In this document: piece after piece, positions 35,295-44,866 of the stretch
Layout: the number at the start of each line of letters is the position of its first letter
Numbering within the stretch: the stretch's first letter is position 1
Source: Leptospira sp. 96542
Lineage (GTDB): Bacteria; Spirochaetota; Leptospiria; Leptospirales; Leptospiraceae
NCBI GenBank assembly: GCA_029310945.1
Contig: JARJFC010000014.1
Span: 1 to 64,000, forward strand
Direction of reading: 5' to 3'
Length of the DNA stretch: 64,000 nt
Made by a program: the position numbers and the translations under genes
The notes under the pieces: model-generated
What the model saw: only the letters and a program-made list of their open reading frames with translations
Databases searched by the model: none
What the model was told of the DNA's origin: nothing

Positions 35295-38200
35295 ATGACC
35301 AATGAAAACTTCGATTTTAAGGCCGTTTTTGAGAGTTTTGACGAGTTTTTGATCGTTTTAAACCTGGATCTGGAAATTCTATTTTTTCAATCCTCACCTA
35401 ACTTATACCTTCCTAAAGATTCCATCATACAAGGCCACCATCTAAGAGACATTCCCATCACACCGAGGGATTCCTTCATTCTCGGCAATCTTGCCCAGGA
35501 ATGTATCCAAAGACACAATCCCTTTCATTATAGCCTAAGCCTTGCAGGAAACCCATACCGAATCCAAGGACGGTACTTTGCTTATATGGGAAACCATGCA
35601 GCCATCTTGCGTGCAGAACCCAATTCAAATATTGAAAGTATCATCCTCGACAGCGGTCCCTATGTGGTCTTTCGGTCCAAGTTTGATGAAAACTTTTTAA
35701 CATCCTATGTTTCACCCAATGTTTCCCAGTATTTCGGATATGCAGCCTCTGATTTTTTGCTCTCTAAAAATAAATTCAAAGACATTGTCCACCCAGATGA
35801 TCTCCCTCGGATCGAAGAAGAAGAAAAAGTATTCATCAGAGGAAAATTCAGAGACTATATCCGCGACTACCGCATTTTTACAAAAAAAGGCACCGTCCTC
35901 TATGTGAGTGATTATAGTGTGGTTACATACTACCAATCTTTCCCGACCGAAAAAATCAGTTATATCTTAGACATCACCGAACAAAAAGAAAAAGAAATCG
36001 AAATCATCGAACAAAGAAACGAACTGTTTAAGATCAAACGTCTGTTTGAAGAAACCAATTCGATTGCAAAAATTGGTGGTTGGGAATTAGATCTCACTCA
36101 TAAACAAATTTGGTGGTCTACTGAAACGAGGAGGATACACGAAGTTCCAATTTCATTTTCACCAAACGCAGAAAATACGCTTCAATTTTTTTCCGTCGGC
36201 AATGAAAAAGAAAGAATATACAATTGTTTTAAACAATCCATCGAAACAGGAGTTTCCTTTGATGAAGAATTCCAAATTATAACTGGCGATGGAAATAAAA
36301 AATGGGTGCGTGCCATTGGGCACCCCGAATTCGTAAATGGACTTTGTGTCAGGCTGTATGGTAGTTTCCAAGACATAACGGAAATTATGAATTTAAATTT
36401 ACAGAGGACACAGGCACTCTCCAACTTACAAAGTTTACTTGATGCAACCACTCATGTAACAATCATTGCAACCGATTTAAACGGTACGATCACTCATTTT
36501 AATAAGGGAGCCGAAACTTTACTTCTATATAAAACATCAGAAGTTGTTGGAAAAACATCTCCCATAGTTTTTCACAAAAAGGAAGAAATAAAATCGAGAA
36601 GTGAGATTCTCTCCAAAGAATACGGCAAACCAATCGAAGGTTTTGAAACCTTTGTTGCCCGTGCCAAAGAAGGCAATTTTGATTCGCAAGAATGGATCTA
36701 CGTAAAAAAAGATGGAACCGAGTTTCCAGTACAACTGATAGTCACTGCAAGTAAAAATTCCGAAGGTATGATCACTGGTTATCTGAGTATAGGTGTTGAT
36801 ATTTCCATTCGAAAATCTACAGAAAAGGCACTCATTGAAGCGAGGGAAAAAGCAGAGGCTGCTAGCAAATCAAAATCAGACTTTTTGGCCAACATGAGTC
36901 ATGAAATCAGAACCCCTTTGAATGGGGTCATTGGATTTTCAGATCTTTTACTCAGAACAGAACTGACCACAGTACAAAGGCAGTATCTTGAAACGGTCAA
37001 TGTTTCCGCGACTTCTCTTTTGGACTTAATCAATGATATTTTGGATTTTTCAAAAATTGAATCTGGAAAAATGGAATTACATTTGGAAAGAATCAATTTA
37101 CACGAACTCCTTAGACAAATTTCGGAAATAGTGAAATTTAGGGCATTCGAAAAGGGTCTCGAGTTTATACTGAATATTTCGCCGAGTGTTCCCAGAAACA
37201 TACTAACAGACGCTATCCGATTAAAACAAATCATTCTAAACCTTGTTGGCAATTCAGTTAAATTCACACAACAAGGCGAAATCCAAATCCAGATCACCGC
37301 TAAAAACATTAGCTCTCACGAATATGAATTTTTGTTTGAAGTGATAGACACGGGAATTGGGATAAGCGAAACAAACCAAATTAAAATTTTTGAAGCATTT
37401 TCACAAGAAGATACTTCCACAACGAGGCAATATGGAGGGACAGGACTTGGGCTTACCATTTCAAACAAACTCCTCAATCTTTTTGATTCCAAATTAGGTT
37501 TAAAATCAACACAAGGAATTGGGTCTTGTTTTTATTTTAATATCAGAACAATTGCAGACAACGAACTCTATATAGAACCAGAAATAGATTTTATAAAAAA
37601 TTCTTTAGTTTTAGATGATAATCTAACAAACTTAGCAATCATTAAGGAAATGTTATCTCATAAGAAAATTAAATCCATTTTGTTTTCTAACCCAGAAGAT
37701 GCGTTAAACCATTTAAAAACAAACCCGAATTATGATTTGATCATAACTGACTATCATATGCCAAATATGGACGGTTTGGAATTCATTCAAAAAGCAAACG
37801 AAATATTTGATCAAAACACTAAAGACAATACACACAAAAATCCATACATCTGTTTGCACACTTCATCCTTCAATGAAACAATTGTAAACCAGGCAAAAAG
37901 TTTAAGTATAGGTTCTGTTCTTCTAAAACCAATTCAAACAAATCAATTGTATGAAAGTCTAGCTGGTTTAAAGAATAAAAAAGGAAATATTTTTCCTAAT
38001 AGTTTATCTTACAAACATTCAATTGTTGTGAATAAAGGATTAAAGGTTTTAATTGTCGAAGACAATCCCGTAAACATGAAATTGACAAAAGCTTTGGTAC
38101 AAAAATCTGCACCAGGTTCGGTAATCATAGAAGCTAACAATGGTTTGGAAGGAGTTCATATGTTTTTTGAAGCCAAACCAGACATTGTTTTTATGGACAT

Positions 38201-38411
38201 CCAGATGCCAGAAATGAACGGTTATGATGCAACCAAAACCATACGAGAAAAAGAATTAGGTAAAAAAACACCCATAATTGCTCTCACGGCAGGTACTGTG
38301 GCTGGTGAAGAAGAAAGGTGTTTGGCGGCAGGAATGAACGATTACGTATCCAAGCCGGTCACACTCAATACACTTTCAAATAAAATTAAAAGTTGGATAA
38401 AGGAAGATTAG
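35295..38411 (+). CDS. Hybrid sensor histidine kinase with PAS domains and two receiver domains
   Basis: A 1038-residue cytoplasmic kinase without membrane spans. Several PAS/PAC modules fill residues about 1-510 (for example YFGYAASDFLLSKNKFKDIV, TTRRIHE-type PAS_3, and a third with GTITHFNKGAETLL). The phosphorylation H-box is SHEIRTPLNGVIGFSDLL with His536. An HATPase domain with DTGIGI and GGTGLGLTIS follows. Two receivers end the protein, with acceptor Asp819 (ITDYHMPNMDG) and Asp968 (FMDIQMPEMNG). The first receiver has a weaker N-terminal acidic pocket (LDDN). No linked output regulator is adjacent. Confidence 0.92.
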   Translation: MTNENFDFKAVFESFDEFLIVLNLDLEILFFQSSPNLYLPKDSIIQGHHLRDIPITPRDSFILGNLAQECIQRHNPFHYSLSLAGNPYRIQGRYFAYMGNHAAILRAEPNSNIESIILDSGPYVVFRSKFDENFLTSYVSPNVSQYFGYAASDFLLSKNKFKDIVHPDDLPRIEEEEKVFIRGKFRDYIRDYRIFTKKGTVLYVSDYSVVTYYQSFPTEKISYILDITEQKEKEIEIIEQRNELFKIKRLFEETNSIAKIGGWELDLTHKQIWWSTETRRIHEVPISFSPNAENTLQFFSVGNEKERIYNCFKQSIETGVSFDEEFQIITGDGNKKWVRAIGHPEFVNGLCVRLYGSFQDITEIMNLNLQRTQALSNLQSLLDATTHVTIIATDLNGTITHFNKGAETLLLYKTSEVVGKTSPIVFHKKEEIKSRSEILSKEYGKPIEGFETFVARAKEGNFDSQEWIYVKKDGTEFPVQLIVTASKNSEGMITGYLSIGVDISIRKSTEKALIEAREKAEAASKSKSDFLANMSHEIRTPLNGVIGFSDLLLRTELTTVQRQYLETVNVSATSLLDLINDILDFSKIESGKMELHLERINLHELLRQISEIVKFRAFEKGLEFILNISPSVPRNILTDAIRLKQIILNLVGNSVKFTQQGEIQIQITAKNISSHEYEFLFEVIDTGIGISETNQIKIFEAFSQEDTSTTRQYGGTGLGLTISNKLLNLFDSKLGLKSTQGIGSCFYFNIRTIADNELYIEPEIDFIKNSLVLDDNLTNLAIIKEMLSHKKIKSILFSNPEDALNHLKTNPNYDLIITDYHMPNMDGLEFIQKANEIFDQNTKDNTHKNPYICLHTSSFNETIVNQAKSLSIGSVLLKPIQTNQLYESLAGLKNKKGNIFPNSLSYKHSIVVNKGLKVLIVEDNPVNMKLTKALVQKSAPGSVIIEANNGLEGVHMFFEAKPDIVFMDIQMPEMNGYDATKTIREKELGKKTPIIALTAGTVAGEEERCLAAGMNDYVSKPVTLNTLSNKIKSWIKED

Positions 38412-38500
38412 TTTTGGGAAGGGTGGTCAAATATACAAAGTCTATAAAATATTGAATTTGATTGTCCTTGGGGCTTCCCGTTTGTTTATTGGTTATAATC

Positions 38501-40351
38501 GTGCTTTTATCTGTATCCAAACTCTCAAAAACCATCGGTGAAAAAAAGTTATTCCAAAACCTCGATTTTGCAATCTCTGAAGAAGAAAAAATTGCCATTG
38601 TGGGTGTCAATGGTGCTGGCAAATCTACATTCTTACGTGCGTTACTTGGCAAAGAAGAGGTAGATAGCGGCCAAATCATCAGAAATAATGCCTTAAAAAT
38701 TTCTATCCTCGAACAAAACCCCATTTATGAACCAGAGGAAACTATCCTTGATCATATTTACAAAGGTGATAACAAACTCGTAAAGCTCATACGTGATTAT
38801 GAATTGGCATGTGAAAACTTAGGTTCTGGACTCGCAGAAGCAGAAGAAAAATACACTCGTCTGTCGCAAGAAATGGATAGGTTATCGGCTTGGGACTATG
38901 AAACGCAAGTTAAGTCCATATTAAAAGAGTTAGGTGTAACGCAATTAGAACGAAAAATGTCAACACTTTCCGGGGGAATGTTAAAAAAAGTTGAACTTGC
39001 GAAAGCACTTATAGACGAGAGTAATTTACTTGTTCTTGATGAACCCACGAACCATTTAGATGTAAAATCCATCATTTGGCTCGAAGAATATTTAGTTTCT
39101 ATAAAAAAAGCAATCATTCTCATAACCCACGATCGGTATTTTTTAGATCGTGTTGTTCATAAAATTTTGGAAATGGACAAAGGTAATTATTTTGTTTATA
39201 CTGGAAATTATTCAGAATATTTAGAACGCAAAATCGCAAGAGAAGAAACACTTCAAAAACAAGAAGACAAAGCCAGACAATTTTTAAAACAAGAAATCAA
39301 ATGGCTAAAACGCCAACCCAAAGCACGAACCACAAAACAAAAAGCCAGGATAGATCGGGCAACTAATTTACAAAATAGAGAAAAACCTCCCGAACAAAAA
39401 GAACTGGAGCTAAGTGTTGCATCAAAACGGCAAGGTAAAACAATTTTAGAATTACACAATATTCAAAAATCTTTTTCTTCAAAAACTTTGATAAAAGATT
39501 TTTCTTACCACTTCAAAGCAAAAGAAAGGCTCGGCATCATAGGCGACAATGGTGTTGGTAAATCCACATTATTGAATATAATGGCTGGAGGACTACAACC
39601 TGACTCTGGTTATACGAAACCTGGAATCAACACTAAAATAGGTTATTTTGATCAAAACAACCGCGAATTGCCACTGGATCGAAATGTTTTGGATTATATC
39701 AAAGATGTAGCAGGCGAAATGATTGAAGTGGATAAAGGTGAAAAAATATCTGCATCAAAAATGTTAGAGCGGTTTTTATTCGATGGTAAACTGCAATACA
39801 CTCCCATTGGTAAACTATCGGGTGGCGAAAAACGTCGTTTGTATTTAGTGCAAATCCTTATGACTGGACCAAATTTTTTGATTTTGGATGAACCTACGAA
39901 CGATCTCGATATCCAAACCCTCTCCATTTTAGAATCATTTTTAGATGAGTTTCCAGGAACCGTTGTTACAGTATCGCACGATCGTTATTTTATGGACCGG
40001 GTTGCTGAAAGTTTAATTGTTTTTCGCAATGAAGGTAATTTAGATTTATACGTTGGAACTTTTTCTAATTTTATGGAAGAAGAAGAAATGCGAAAGTGGG
40101 AGGGAGAACAAATTCCCACAGCAGTGGAAACTCCCAAAATGCAGAACAATGTTTCCAAACCTTCCAAAAAAGTCATGAAATTAGAATTAGAAATTTCTGA
40201 ACTAGAAGCCAAAAAATCAGATTTGGAAATAAAAATTTCCCAAACGGGAAGTAATCTGGAAAAACTTTCGAAACTCACCGAAGAAATCAGTCAGCTGGAG
40301 AGTGAAATTCTTTACAAAATGTCGGAATGGGAAAAACTTCATTCGGAATGA
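38501..40351 (+). CDS. ABC-F family ATPase (Uup-like)
   Basis: A 616-residue protein with two ABC ATPase domains and no membrane spans. Walker A motifs are GVNGAGKST and GDNGVGKST; signatures are LSGGMLKKVELAKAL and LSGGEKRRLYLVQIL; Walker B has LDEPTNHLD and LDEPTNDLD. The linker and a C-terminal coiled coil (LELEISELEAKKSDLEIKI, last ~75 residues) are like Uup. ABC-F proteins act on ribosomes; Uup has been tied to ribosome assembly or tolerance of transposon excision. The GTG 38501 start is tentative because it has no clear Shine-Dalgarno sequence. The next gene overlaps by ATGA. Confidence 0.9.
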   Translation: MLLSVSKLSKTIGEKKLFQNLDFAISEEEKIAIVGVNGAGKSTFLRALLGKEEVDSGQIIRNNALKISILEQNPIYEPEETILDHIYKGDNKLVKLIRDYELACENLGSGLAEAEEKYTRLSQEMDRLSAWDYETQVKSILKELGVTQLERKMSTLSGGMLKKVELAKALIDESNLLVLDEPTNHLDVKSIIWLEEYLVSIKKAIILITHDRYFLDRVVHKILEMDKGNYFVYTGNYSEYLERKIAREETLQKQEDKARQFLKQEIKWLKRQPKARTTKQKARIDRATNLQNREKPPEQKELELSVASKRQGKTILELHNIQKSFSSKTLIKDFSYHFKAKERLGIIGDNGVGKSTLLNIMAGGLQPDSGYTKPGINTKIGYFDQNNRELPLDRNVLDYIKDVAGEMIEVDKGEKISASKMLERFLFDGKLQYTPIGKLSGGEKRRLYLVQILMTGPNFLILDEPTNDLDIQTLSILESFLDEFPGTVVTVSHDRYFMDRVAESLIVFRNEGNLDLYVGTFSNFMEEEEMRKWEGEQIPTAVETPKMQNNVSKPSKKVMKLELEISELEAKKSDLEIKISQTGSNLEKLSKLTEEISQLESEILYKMSEWEKLHSE

Positions 40352-42081
40352 AGACCGTCATCTACACTCGGATTTTGATTTGGACTCCTGTCATAGCCAT
40401 AGCGTACGTGATTGGTTCTCAAATTGGGTTTCAACTAGCCTTTTTAAATAGCCAAGTTTCTCCAGTCTGGCCACCAGAAGGGATTGGCCTCACCTCATTA
40501 TTGTTAATTGGTAGATCAGCGGTACCCGGTATTTTTATTGGGGCAACATTTGCCAATTTTTTAAACAATCCCCATATCCCAACTGCACTCATCATTGGTA
40601 TTGGCAATACATTGAGTAGTTATGTAAACTATCGCATCTTACTCAAACTAACAGGCAAAAAAGACCCACTCTATTCTTCAAAGGGTTTATTATACTTTTT
40701 GTTTTTTTGCACAATCCCTGGTGCCCTGGTGAGCGCTCTGCTTGGAGTGTCTAGTTTATGGTACTTTGATTTTTTATCGAATGAACTTTATTTGAATGTT
40801 TTATTTACCTGGTTTTCGGGAGAAATGTTAGGTTTTTTGATTGTTGCCCCATTACTCTATGTTTGGTTCCATCCAAAAGAAAAATTCAATTACGAAATCA
40901 GAAAACAAATAGAACTCTTCATTTGGATTCTACTTGTTTATATTTCTGGTTCCATAGCTTTTGGAAATGAATTACCACTTCTATTTTTACCAATCCCGTT
41001 TGTTATCGTTTCAAGTATTCGGTTTCGCCAACACGGAGCAACTTTGTCCACAGTTGTTTTGTCTTTTCTTGCTGTCACAATGACAATCGAAGGTAAAGGT
41101 TTGTTTGCAAGACATGAAGATGGTAATCTCTCCATTAACGATTCGCTTATATTTTTGGATGCATTTTTGTTTTGTATCAGCGGGATTGCTTATTTTTTAG
41201 TAACAGCCACGAGGGAACGCGAAAGAGCACAATTGGATGCGTTAAATTCACTTAAAGTTCTCAATGAGCTAAAAGAGAGAGCAAACGAAGAACTCGAATT
41301 AAAGGTAGTTGAACGAACTGCGGTCATAGAAGAACAACGGGAAGAAATCGAAAAACAATTGGACATGGCCAAACGTATACAAGAGTCACTTTTCCCACAA
41401 AAAGAAATCAAACCCGATGGACTCGAAATTGTATTCAAAAATATACCTATGATGAAAGTGGGGGGTGATCTATTCGATATTGAATGGAAACCCGAAAAAA
41501 AGGAACTTGGGGTTTTTATTTGTGATGTGTCAGGTCATGGGATTCCTGCTGCTTTTTTATCAGCACTTGTAAAAATGTCTCTCGATAAATGGAAGGAAGA
41601 CCCTCTCCATCTAACAGAAAGTTTAGAATACATTAGAAATCAAATCACACCAAATTTAAGAGAACATTTTATTACTGCGAGTATGTTGCATATCAATACA
41701 GATACGGGTCAATTAAGGTTTGCGCGTGCAGGACATTTTCCACTTTTTATCATTAGGAAAACTGGTTCCCTTGTGATATTAAAACCTATGGGTAGGATCA
41801 TCACACCTATTTTTGCCACTCTTTCTGAAGAGGAATCCTTTCAATTACAAATTGGCGATCTAATTGTTTTGTTAACAGATGGTTTGACCGAAGCACGTGG
41901 CCCTGATTCCATACAAATGTTTGGTGAAGATCATTTGCTGAGTTTCATTCGCGACAACAGAGAAAAAAACCTAACCGAAATTCGTGACCTACTCTTTGAT
42001 CAAGTTATATTGCATTCGGGAGGCCTCCCGATGATCCAAGACGACCTCACCCTAGGACTTATTCGTTATACAGCCGCTTAA
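40348..42081 (+). CDS. MASE1-SpoIIE serine phosphatase
   Basis: A 577-residue signalling protein. The N-terminal MASE1 sensor has about eight membrane spans and the hallmark SPVWPPEGIGLTSLLLIG. A coiled coil (ERANEELELKVVERTAVIEE) connects to a PP2C/SpoIIE phosphatase domain beginning AKRIQESLFPQ, with metal-binding VGGDLFDIEW and ICDVSGHGIPAAFLSALV, and the late LTDGLTEARG. Such enzymes usually dephosphorylate anti-sigma antagonists. ATG 40348 overlaps the ABC-F stop; ATG 40327 in the same frame is the alternative. Confidence 0.9.
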   Translation: MKTVIYTRILIWTPVIAIAYVIGSQIGFQLAFLNSQVSPVWPPEGIGLTSLLLIGRSAVPGIFIGATFANFLNNPHIPTALIIGIGNTLSSYVNYRILLKLTGKKDPLYSSKGLLYFLFFCTIPGALVSALLGVSSLWYFDFLSNELYLNVLFTWFSGEMLGFLIVAPLLYVWFHPKEKFNYEIRKQIELFIWILLVYISGSIAFGNELPLLFLPIPFVIVSSIRFRQHGATLSTVVLSFLAVTMTIEGKGLFARHEDGNLSINDSLIFLDAFLFCISGIAYFLVTATRERERAQLDALNSLKVLNELKERANEELELKVVERTAVIEEQREEIEKQLDMAKRIQESLFPQKEIKPDGLEIVFKNIPMMKVGGDLFDIEWKPEKKELGVFICDVSGHGIPAAFLSALVKMSLDKWKEDPLHLTESLEYIRNQITPNLREHFITASMLHINTDTGQLRFARAGHFPLFIIRKTGSLVILKPMGRIITPIFATLSEEESFQLQIGDLIVLLTDGLTEARGPDSIQMFGEDHLLSFIRDNREKNLTEIRDLLFDQVILHSGGLPMIQDDLTLGLIRYTAA

Positions 42082-42095
42082 CGATGTGAACTAAA

Positions 42096-42386
42096 CTATA
42101 ACCTCCATTTTCCTGGTTTATTTAAGTTTTGATACCTACCAGCAGGAACATGAAACGGATTGTGGTTATGGCTACCCCCAGTGGAATCAGGGCTCCTCAA
42201 AAATTGGTTGGACCTGTAACGATAGTAGTTTTCTGGATTTTGGTAGTTACGAGGACTATGTTGAAAATTTCTGTATCTTTGGTCATAGTGATAATTTCCA
42301 GCACCACCGCCATAATTGGGTGATGAAACGCATTGGCTGAACAACCCAATTCCAGTAACTAAAAATAGACAATGCAAAATCTTCAT
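42096..42386 (-). CDS. Small Tyr/Asn-rich lipoprotein
   Basis: A 96-residue lipoprotein starting at ATG 42386, with a textbook ribosome site GGAGGGG 7 bases upstream. The signal MKILHCLFLVTGIGLFSQC ends in a lipobox (Cys19). The mature part is very rich in Tyr, Asn, Arg and Gly with repeated N-Y-R-type pieces (NYHYDQRYRNFQHSPRNYQ). No fold is recognised. The composition suggests a disordered surface or linker protein. Confidence 0.78.
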   Translation of the reverse strand: MKILHCLFLVTGIGLFSQCVSSPNYGGGAGNYHYDQRYRNFQHSPRNYQNPENYYRYRSNQFLRSPDSTGGSHNHNPFHVPAGRYQNLNKPGKWRL

Positions 42387-42393
42387 AAAATTT

Positions 42394-42400
42394 CCCCTCC
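42394..42400 (-). promoter_or_regulatory. Ribosome-binding site fixing the small lipoprotein start
   Basis: GGAGGGG on the minus strand, 7 bases before ATG 42386. It excludes the much longer open frame reaching 42494. Confidence 0.85.
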
Positions 42401-42577
42401 GAATTTGTAAGTCCATACTAATCTGAAAACAACGAGAAGACCATAGGTAGTTTCCCGAATTGCGGAAACTACCTAAAGACCAGCCGAGACCCACTCTCCC
42501 GAGAAAATGACTTGCTTGGATTCAATCAGTTTCACCAAATCCAATCGATTAAAATCAATCATACCCCTTCTGGATGC

Positions 42578-42590
42578 TGCCAAATTGGCA
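42578..42590. promoter_or_regulatory. Palindrome in the divergent 42.4-42.7 kb intergenic region
   Basis: TGCCAA-A-TTGGCA, a perfect 13-base palindrome between the divergent small lipoprotein and barrel-candidate genes. It may be an operator; no adjacent regulator supports this. Confidence 0.35.
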
Positions 42591-42663
42591 ATTTAAGGCA
42601 TTCCCGTCTTGGTACGAATTCTGCAAAGTCATGGCCAGAACCATCTGAATGAAGGAAGAGATA

Positions 42664-43758
42664 ATGTTTGGTCATTATAAAAAACAAAAAATAAAAACAC
42701 CATACTCAGTGGGTTGGGTTTTTCTGATCTTTTGTATTTGTGTTCCCATCCTTGCCCAAGAAACGAACATAAATAAGGCGGATAATAAAAAGGACAATTG
42801 GAGAATATTACTAGGAGCCTTTGCTGGTCAAATGAACCTACAGTTCCAAACCTACCTACCCTTTGGGTATACAGACCCAAATTCTGGGCAAAGGGTAAAC
42901 CCAGTTGTCGGTCGTTTGTCCGGATTGACACAATCTGGCGCACTGGATGTGGCGGTGGAAGGCATTGGACCCCAAAAAGGTTTCCAAGCTATGTTACTGA
43001 GTGATTCACTTGTAGTGCAGGCAATGTATGCAAGGGCGGATGTCAGCTTTTCTCCATTGAATCGATCTGGCCAATTACCTCTGAACACGGCACAAGGAGG
43101 AGCTGGTGGGAACATTTATTCCACTAGTTTCGAATATTACTATAAATTAAAAGAATATATAGCACCAATGATTGGTTTAGGGCATAATGGTTTTGGGGCA
43201 TATTACAAAGTACAAAATGTAATAGGAACAACAGTAGGAACAAATATATACCAATCTTTCCCAGTGATTGATGCAGATGACCGTTATCATTCAAACATTG
43301 GGAAATTAGGCCTCCGCATTAAATTACCAATCCAAAGTTGGTCGATCACTCCTTATATTCAGTATGCTGCCAATCGTTATCATATCAATGTTAGAACAAC
43401 GGTCGGTAATGTCAGCGCACAGGAAGGTTTTATTCCAACCAATCCAGAAAATTTAGTGGATGCATGGTTATACAGAGGTCTTGGAGGAGTTAGTTCTGCA
43501 GATTCCATGACACAAGTTCCTCGGGATGATAAAAGTGGAGGATTAGTTTTATTTATGGACTATAAAAAATTCATAAACCTAACAATTAATGCACGAAGAA
43601 ATTATAGTAGAGGTGCTTGGAATGTTTCCGCAACTGGACTTATTTTTTTCCACCCAAACGCTGGGATCTTGATAAATTATGCATATTCTGATCCAGAGAT
43701 TACTTTAACTTTTAATAGAAGTTGGGCAATCGGCCCAGTTTTCACCACTACTTTTTAA
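42664..43758 (+). CDS. Outer-membrane beta-barrel candidate
   Basis: A 364-residue protein starting at ATG 42664, with AAGGA 7 bases upstream. After a basic N-terminus there is a signal peptide (GWVFLIFCICVPILAQ). The mature part is full of alternating aromatic/polar strands (ITPYIQYAANRYHINVRT, GLILINYAYSD-like pieces), and the C-terminus ends in Phe (TTTF), as outer-membrane barrels do. No sub-family is recognised. It precedes a DUF3089 lipoprotein on the same strand by 16 bases, so they are likely co-transcribed. Confidence 0.75.
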   Translation: MFGHYKKQKIKTPYSVGWVFLIFCICVPILAQETNINKADNKKDNWRILLGAFAGQMNLQFQTYLPFGYTDPNSGQRVNPVVGRLSGLTQSGALDVAVEGIGPQKGFQAMLLSDSLVVQAMYARADVSFSPLNRSGQLPLNTAQGGAGGNIYSTSFEYYYKLKEYIAPMIGLGHNGFGAYYKVQNVIGTTVGTNIYQSFPVIDADDRYHSNIGKLGLRIKLPIQSWSITPYIQYAANRYHINVRTTVGNVSAQEGFIPTNPENLVDAWLYRGLGGVSSADSMTQVPRDDKSGGLVLFMDYKKFINLTINARRNYSRGAWNVSATGLIFFHPNAGILINYAYSDPEITLTFNRSWAIGPVFTTTF

Positions 43759-43774
43759 CACAAGGGAAAAATAC

Positions 43775-44815
43775 ATGAAAATACATACAATGTTTCTAAT
43801 ATTCATCATCAATGTAATTTTTAGTAATTGCACAACATTATTTATCTATTGGATCAAACCTGGTCACAATTTTAGTGAAAGTAAATTGCCAGATCCGCCC
43901 AATTATTCGGATAAAAAATACTGGGCTTCTCATCCGGAACTTACGGATGAAGCTGATTTAGTTCCAGAAAATTCAAACTTAACGGATAACCAAAAAAATG
44001 CAAAGGCGGATGTATTTTTTGTTCATCCAAGTACCTATCTCAGTGATAAAGGTTGGAATGCAGACACCCAAGCAAGTTTGATTGTTTACGGCCTATCGCC
44101 AATCAAACTCCAAACAACGGTATTCAATGGTAGTGCAAAAATTTATGCTCCTAAGTATAGACAAGCAACTCTGTATTCATTCATTGATGATTCGGGAAAT
44201 GCAGAAAAAGCTTTTTTGGTTGCAGAGAGAGATGTTGAAAATGCCTTCTTATATTATATGAAACATGAAAATAAAGGGAGGCCATTTTTTTTGGCAGGCC
44301 ATAGCCAAGGTTCCATGATGCTTATCAATGTTTTAAAAAAACACATTGATACAAAAAAATATCCAAATTTTGTTGCCGCATATTTGCCTGGATGGGCAAT
44401 CAAAACTTCTGATTTTGCCCATATCAAACCATGTAACTCACCGAAAGAAACCAATTGTTATGTTAGTTGGAATTCAAAAAAATGGGGGAGTCAATTATTA
44501 GACTTTTCACTTCCGCCAGAACGTTATGTGGGAGGTTCATGTGTAAACCCAGTATCCTGGAAATATAATGAAGAAACAATAGAGAAAGAAAAACATAAGG
44601 GAGCCATCGGAATTAATTTCCAAGGAACCAAGACGCAGTATGTCAAAACTAAATGCCAAGGTGAAATGTTATGGGTTGATCTCCCATCCGACCCAAACTT
44701 TGAATCTAGGCGAGGTAATAAAAAAAATTACCATACAGCCGATTATAATCTATTTTATATGGATATCCGTGAGAACATTTCAATTCGATTGGAGCAACAT
44801 TTAAATAGGAAATAA
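43775..44815 (+). CDS. DUF3089 alpha/beta-hydrolase lipoprotein
   Basis: A 346-residue lipoprotein with signal MKIHTMFLIFIINVIFSNC (lipobox Cys19). The DUF3089 hallmark DVFFVHPSTYLSDKGWN lies near residue 86 and the nucleophile elbow AGHSQGSMM near 173, giving Ser as probable nucleophile. Family members are predicted lipases/esterases of unknown substrate. Cysteines in CNSPKETNC and GGSCVNP may form disulfides outside the cytoplasm. Confidence 0.85.
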   Translation: MKIHTMFLIFIINVIFSNCTTLFIYWIKPGHNFSESKLPDPPNYSDKKYWASHPELTDEADLVPENSNLTDNQKNAKADVFFVHPSTYLSDKGWNADTQASLIVYGLSPIKLQTTVFNGSAKIYAPKYRQATLYSFIDDSGNAEKAFLVAERDVENAFLYYMKHENKGRPFFLAGHSQGSMMLINVLKKHIDTKKYPNFVAAYLPGWAIKTSDFAHIKPCNSPKETNCYVSWNSKKWGSQLLDFSLPPERYVGGSCVNPVSWKYNEETIEKEKHKGAIGINFQGTKTQYVKTKCQGEMLWVDLPSDPNFESRRGNKKNYHTADYNLFYMDIRENISIRLEQHLNRK

Positions 44816-44866
44816 TTTATATATACAATCTGAATACAAACTCTTTTTAAATTGCAAATCAACCTT

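Noticed and set aside
38462..38500. TTG-started extension of the ABC-F protein
   Set aside because: It adds a hydrophobic segment not found in ABC-F proteins; the family sequence begins near LLSVSKLSKTIG.
42584..42601. Possible sigma-54 promoter (TTGGCA ... GGCATT) upstream of the barrel candidate
   Set aside because: The spacing between the GG and GC elements is one base short of the strict 10, and the -12 element is poor.
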